Assembly: GCA_937894795.1 (NCBI GenBank) | Contig: CALCQV010000136.1 | Span: forward strand, 1-64,000 | Reading direction: 5' to 3' | DNA length: 64,000 nucleotides | Origin: an uncultured Bacteroidales bacterium | Lineage (GTDB): Bacteria > Bacteroidota > Bacteroidia > Bacteroidales > Lentimicrobiaceae | The notes under the pieces: model-generated | The model's input: the letters and a program-made list of their open reading frames with translations, nothing else | Told to the model about the DNA's origin: nothing | Databases searched by the model: none | Program-made: the position numbers and the translations under genes | Part shown: piece after piece, positions 60,493 to 64,000 of the stretch | Numbering within the stretch: the stretch's first letter is position 1 | Layout: each line of letters begins with the position of its first letter

Positions 60493-62738
60493 AATGCAGC
60501 CTCCTTTTCTTCGGTAGCTCCAGTGGCAGTAAAGGTTACAAAATTGCCTCTCATACCGGTACCTCCCATCATTGGATCAATCATTACATTAGTTATTAAT
60601 TGTGTATCATTTGCACCTTTACCAAAGGCTCTTGAGAGTTCTTTCTGGTTATGGCCAAATCCATGAACCATATAAACGGAATCCCATCTTATTCGCTCAG
60701 TAACCCTCACTTTTATTGGGAAATTGGATGTTATCCCATCCTGGTTTCTCAAATAAGTATATTTTCCTTCTTCTAATCCCCACAGTGATGCCACTTTGGG
60801 ATGTACCCATACCGAGTTTTCATCCATGAGATCCGTTAAATTTGGATTATTGGCGGTTCTGCTGAAAGTATGCATTGGGGCTCTTCCATAAATTAGTCTG
60901 TAAAAACCATCTTCCGGTTCGGGATGCGGGGTGTAAACCGGTATTGGATCAAAGCCCGCAGATGCTAAAGCAGAAGAATAGAATTCAACTTTACCTGAAG
61001 GCGTATTGAAATGATAATCTTCTTTTGGATCAAGATAAGGACTTTCATTATGACGAGGAAGTACAACAATACCTTTGCTTTTTAACTCAGCCAGCGTTAA
61101 TCCTTTTTGTTGAAGCTGCCAGCTAATAACCTCCTCGAAATCCTCATATTTAAAGTAGTCATGCAAGCCCAGTCTTTCACCTATCTGTTTGGCGATCCAC
61201 CAGGCCGGCTTTGATTCCCACATAGGCTCAATTGCCGGTTCACGCAGAGCAATGGTTGGTACCCGGTGTGGAACATCTCTGAGGTCATCATGCCGCTCAA
61301 GGTAAGTGCACTCAGGTAGTACCACGTCAGCGAAACCCGTTACTTCGGTAGGCATTGTATCAACTACCACAACTAATTCCAGATCCTGTAGTGCCTTTTG
61401 CATCTGACTCATCATTGGAATGGCAACAGGTAGATTGGTACCGGCAACAAACCAGGCTTTTATCGGATATTTATTGTCATTTGAAGAGATACTTGCCTCA
61501 ATAAAAGTATTTGAAACAGACATGGATGCAAATGGATATTTACCATTTAGTACTTCCGGCCATGACCATTTTGGCTTAGGATATTCAGGGTGAGGAAAGT
61601 CAGGTATACCTGCACTTGCTTTCATGAAGAATCCACCACGGGCACCCCAACTGCCAAGTAATCCGTTTAATATGGCAATTGCCCTTGAACGCTGAGCGTC
61701 ATCACCATACCAGGTAACATGACGTCCAGGATGAATTAATACTGAAGGAGCGGCATCGGCCATTTCCCTGGCTGTTTGCCTTATAACCGATGGTTTGATA
61801 TTTGTAATGCCATAAGCCCATTCAGGTGTGAAAGTACTTACGTGTACTTTTAACTGGTCAAGACCCATGGTATGTTTTGCAACATATTCCTTATTATATA
61901 TTTCTTCGTCGATAAGCACGTGAATCCATGATAGCAGGAGGGCTATGTCAGTAGCCGGTTTGATTGGAAGCCAGTACTTTGATTTATTGGCAGCAATTGA
62001 CAACCGGGGATCAACAGTAATGATGGTAGCGCCTTTATCAACCGCATCTGAAAACTCCTGTACCTGAGCATTATGCATATTCTCGCCAATATGTGAACCT
62101 ATCAGCACCAGGCAACGGGTATCTCTAATATCGGTAGGTTCAGGGCTACCAACCTGAGCTCCAAAAGTTGTTTCAAAGCCGGTTTCCCTAGGACCACGAC
62201 ATTGGGCAAATGAAGGAGCTGTGATGGTTGATGAGCCAAAAGATTTTAGCAGATGTGTAAAGTGGCCTCCGGCAGAGCCATGATTGAATAATGCAATACT
62301 CTCAGGTCCATTCTTTGCAGCTATTTCTTTCATTTTCTCTGCAATATAATCAAGAGCTTCTGGCCACGATGCTTCCCTGTATGTTTGCTTTCCATTTTCA
62401 ACCACTCTTATAAGAGGCGTTTTAAGCCGGTCATCATCATATACCATTCCAACGCCACCGGTACCCCTGGGACAAAGCCGACCATTACACTGAGGATCGT
62501 TAGCATTGCCTGTGAGTTTAAGTATTTTACCATTGTCGTTTATATGTGCCCATGCTGCACATTTCCAGAAACACACCTCACAATAAGTAGGTGTTAATTT
62601 GGTGGCCTTTGATTTGTTGCTCTTGTTTTCATCGGCATATAATGGCAATCCGAAACCCCAACGATTGCTCTGAGAAGCAATGGCTGCAGCTCCGATTCCT
62701 AAAGCCGAAATTTTGATAAACTCTCGTCTGGTCTTCAT
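60489..62738 (-). CDS. psrA: Molybdopterin oxidoreductase, polysulfide/thiosulfate reductase-type catalytic subunit
   Basis: This 749-residue enzyme starts with a TAT signal (RREFIK, then a hydrophobic stretch). An N-terminal [4Fe-4S] site follows (YCEVCFWKC, then CNGRLCPRG). The molybdenum ligand is most likely Cys180 in SFAQCRGPRE, a position that is Cys in the PsrA/PhsA group and differs in formate or nitrate enzymes. Domains for bis-MGD binding and the C-terminal beta-barrel end follow. It is the first gene of the operon, with promoter elements at 62784-62813. It may reduce polysulfide or thiosulfate, or oxidise a sulfur compound in reverse, and a tetrathionate reductase is the main other option. 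Confidence 0.93.
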   Translation of the reverse strand: MKTRREFIKISALGIGAAAIASQSNRWGFGLPLYADENKSNKSKATKLTPTYCEVCFWKCAAWAHINDNGKILKLTGNANDPQCNGRLCPRGTGGVGMVYDDDRLKTPLIRVVENGKQTYREASWPEALDYIAEKMKEIAAKNGPESIALFNHGSAGGHFTHLLKSFGSSTITAPSFAQCRGPRETGFETTFGAQVGSPEPTDIRDTRCLVLIGSHIGENMHNAQVQEFSDAVDKGATIITVDPRLSIAANKSKYWLPIKPATDIALLLSWIHVLIDEEIYNKEYVAKHTMGLDQLKVHVSTFTPEWAYGITNIKPSVIRQTAREMADAAPSVLIHPGRHVTWYGDDAQRSRAIAILNGLLGSWGARGGFFMKASAGIPDFPHPEYPKPKWSWPEVLNGKYPFASMSVSNTFIEASISSNDNKYPIKAWFVAGTNLPVAIPMMSQMQKALQDLELVVVVDTMPTEVTGFADVVLPECTYLERHDDLRDVPHRVPTIALREPAIEPMWESKPAWWIAKQIGERLGLHDYFKYEDFEEVISWQLQQKGLTLAELKSKGIVVLPRHNESPYLDPKEDYHFNTPSGKVEFYSSALASAGFDPIPVYTPHPEPEDGFYRLIYGRAPMHTFSRTANNPNLTDLMDENSVWVHPKVASLWGLEEGKYTYLRNQDGITSNFPIKVRVTERIRWDSVYMVHGFGHNQKELSRAFGKGANDTQLITNVMIDPMMGGTGMRGNFVTFTATGATEEKEAAL

Positions 62739-63032
62739 TTACTTTGTAATGAATGAAATGAGTTGTTAATTACTATTGCTAAGCAAAATTAGGATAATTA
62801 ATAATAAGACAAAAATATTGATACATAGGGCTTTAACCCGTAATCATCTAATAAACAATTAGATAGGTGCATATATGCCAATTTATTCATTTATGGCATT
62901 TAAATAAATTTTACAAGTAAATGAATGTCAGGCAAATAGGATGTAAAATTTAGAAAGTTTACAAATAGGTGATAAAACTTTCAGGTAGTTGGATTTACAT
63001 AATTTCTATTTTTACAACCTTTAAATGTTGAC
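62739..63032. other. Divergent control region between the sulfur operon and dus
   Basis: This 294-base region holds the promoter elements at 62784-62813 for the minus-strand operon. A clear promoter for dus is not visible. Nothing else stands out apart from the high AT content. Confidence 0.5.
62784..62813 (-). promoter_or_regulatory. Promoter of the sulfur operon (TTTG-N18-TAATTTTG)
   Basis: On the minus strand the -7 box TAATTTTG (62784-62791) is preceded by TTTG (62810-62813) with an 18-base gap, close to the Bacteroidota consensus of 19. The psrA ATG lies 45 bases after the -7 box. A second overlapping match at 62810-62817 also fits TAnnTTTG. Confidence 0.6.
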
Positions 63033-64000
63033 ATGAAGATTGGTACCACTGACTTTGGGGACTTCCCGGTAATATTAGCTCCAATGGAGGATGTTACAGA
63101 TCCTCCTTTTAGAATTATTTGCCGTGAAATGGGAGCGTCGGCTGTTATAACTGAATTTATTGCAGCCGATGGTCTTGTGCGAGATGCCGGAAAAAGCATA
63201 AAAAAAATGGACTTTGTTGAAGGTGAACGGCCGGTGGGAATCCAAATATTTGGTAATAAGGTAGATGCAATGGTAAACGCCGCAATTGTTGCTGCTAACA
63301 CTAAACCTGATTTCATAGATCTTAATTTTGGCTGTCCGGTAAGGAAAATTGTTAATAAAGGTGGAGGTGCTGCTCTTTTGCAGGATATACCCCTTTTAAT
63401 TGCTATTACTGAAGGTGTCGTAAAGGCAGTGAATATTCCGGTGACTGTTAAAACCAGGTTGGGCTGGGATGAGAAGTCCAAGGTTATTGTTGACCTCTCT
63501 GAAAAACTTCAGGACATAGGTATTGCTGCCATCACAATACATGGTCGCACTAGAGCTCAGATGTATTCCGGAACCTCCGATTGGGAATTGATAGGAGTTG
63601 TTAAGAACAATCAGAGAATGCATATCCCTGTCATCGGAAATGGTGATATAGTTGATGGACCAAGTGCATTAAACGCCAGGAACCAATATGGTGTTGATGG
63701 CATCATGATTGGAAGAGCAGCTGTTGGAAATCCATGGTTATTCAGAGATATTAAGCATTATATCACAACCGGTGAGGCATTGCCTTCTCCAACAATTAAC
63801 GAAAGAGTTTCAGTCTGCGCCCGACATTTAACGGAATCAATAATATGGAAAGGTGAATTGACTGCATTGCTGGAAATCAGGCGGCATTATTCACATTACT
63901 TTAAAGGATTGCCTGATTTTAAGCCGTATAGAATGAAACTTATGCTTGCCAAGTCAGCGCAGGAGATATTTTATCTCTTGACTGATATTGAAAATAATTA
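63033..64000 (+). CDS. tRNA-dihydrouridine synthase (partial at the edge)
   Basis: The frame starts at the ATG at 63033 and stays open to the window end, giving 322 residues. Only the final bases, probably the stop codon, are cut off. It is a Dus family TIM barrel with the FMN-binding APMEDVTDPPFR start, the active-site cysteine in NFGCPVRK (Cys101) and the GNGDI and GRAAVGNPW phosphate-binding loops. It reduces uridine to dihydrouridine in the D-loop of tRNAs. The GIQIFGN and NFGCP patterns fit the DusB group. It is divergent from the sulfur operon and functionally unrelated to it. Confidence 0.93.
   Translation, partial: MKIGTTDFGDFPVILAPMEDVTDPPFRIICREMGASAVITEFIAADGLVRDAGKSIKKMDFVEGERPVGIQIFGNKVDAMVNAAIVAANTKPDFIDLNFGCPVRKIVNKGGGAALLQDIPLLIAITEGVVKAVNIPVTVKTRLGWDEKSKVIVDLSEKLQDIGIAAITIHGRTRAQMYSGTSDWELIGVVKNNQRMHIPVIGNGDIVDGPSALNARNQYGVDGIMIGRAAVGNPWLFRDIKHYITTGEALPSPTINERVSVCARHLTESIIWKGELTALLEIRRHYSHYFKGLPDFKPYRMKLMLAKSAQEIFYLLTDIENN

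Noticed and set aside
62981..63481. Long minus-strand reading frame opposite the dus gene
   Set aside because: It mirrors the codons of a well-conserved dus gene, has no family-like motif and no start signal.
1..64000. Transposases, integrases, prophage genes, rRNA genes or attachment sites
   Set aside because: None was recognised on either strand. The window looks like stable chromosomal DNA apart from the two hairpin elements.

Overview
The window looks like chromosomal DNA of an anaerobic or facultative member of the Bacteroidota (Bacteroidales/Marinilabiliales-like). It is AT-rich. Three or more proteins end in type IX secretion (T9SS) sorting domains. Many genes are preceded by the Bacteroidota -7 box TAnnTTTG and few by a Shine-Dalgarno sequence. 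The sodium-pumping methylmalonyl-CoA decarboxylase and the acpP-fabF-rnc order also fit. No insertion sequence, phage gene or CRISPR array is visible. These statements rest on reading motifs, not on database searches.

Layout. 1-198 is the end of prfB. 592-5226 is a propionate module: methylmalonyl-CoA epimerase and the alpha, gamma, biotin-carrier and beta subunits of a Na+-translocating decarboxylase, closed by a terminator. 5233-10054 holds uridine kinase, a small heat-shock protein, a DEDDh exonuclease/GIY-YIG fusion and a lipoprotein. 10209-15472 is mostly minus strand: an adhesin-like lipoprotein, an M2-like peptidase, cysS and a CPBP protease. 15748-17095 is a two-gene SRPBCC/VOC unit. 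17180-21166 is a first sulfur locus: two rhodanese proteins and a porin, divergent from a Crp/Fnr regulator. 21284-26290 carries glycan genes (GH16, acyltransferase, GH144) and a nucleoside permease. 27113-39859 carries secreted proteins, including T9SS cargo (a PKD protein and a papain-like protease), GH20 and an AlgJ/X-like protein. 40119-45355 is housekeeping: tRNA(CAU), HAD phosphatase, mnmA, acpP, fabF, rnc. A secreted carboxypeptidase, IcmF-type fused mutase and M28 peptidase follow.

The most distinctive region is a minus-strand respiratory sulfur locus at 62813-53195. It encodes a PsrABC-type molybdoenzyme (polysulfide or thiosulfate reductase), two half-size YeeE/YedE sulfur-compound transporters, two membrane-anchored rhodanese-fold proteins, a Rieske protein and a cytochrome b fused to a dodecaheme cytochrome c. 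Both rhodanese-fold proteins have lost the active-site cysteine. Each keeps exactly one cysteine, the very last residue, in a GGGC tail. This suggests an undescribed sulfur-carrier or anchoring arrangement tied to the respiratory complex. dus starts divergently at 63033.

Two intergenic spots (6181-6279 and 26440-26541) carry related hairpins built from 11-bp units with the core ACTCCAGT. They share flanking sequence and look like copies of one unnamed repeat element. A perfect 16-bp stem-loop lies inside the start of rnc and may be an RNase III autoregulation site.
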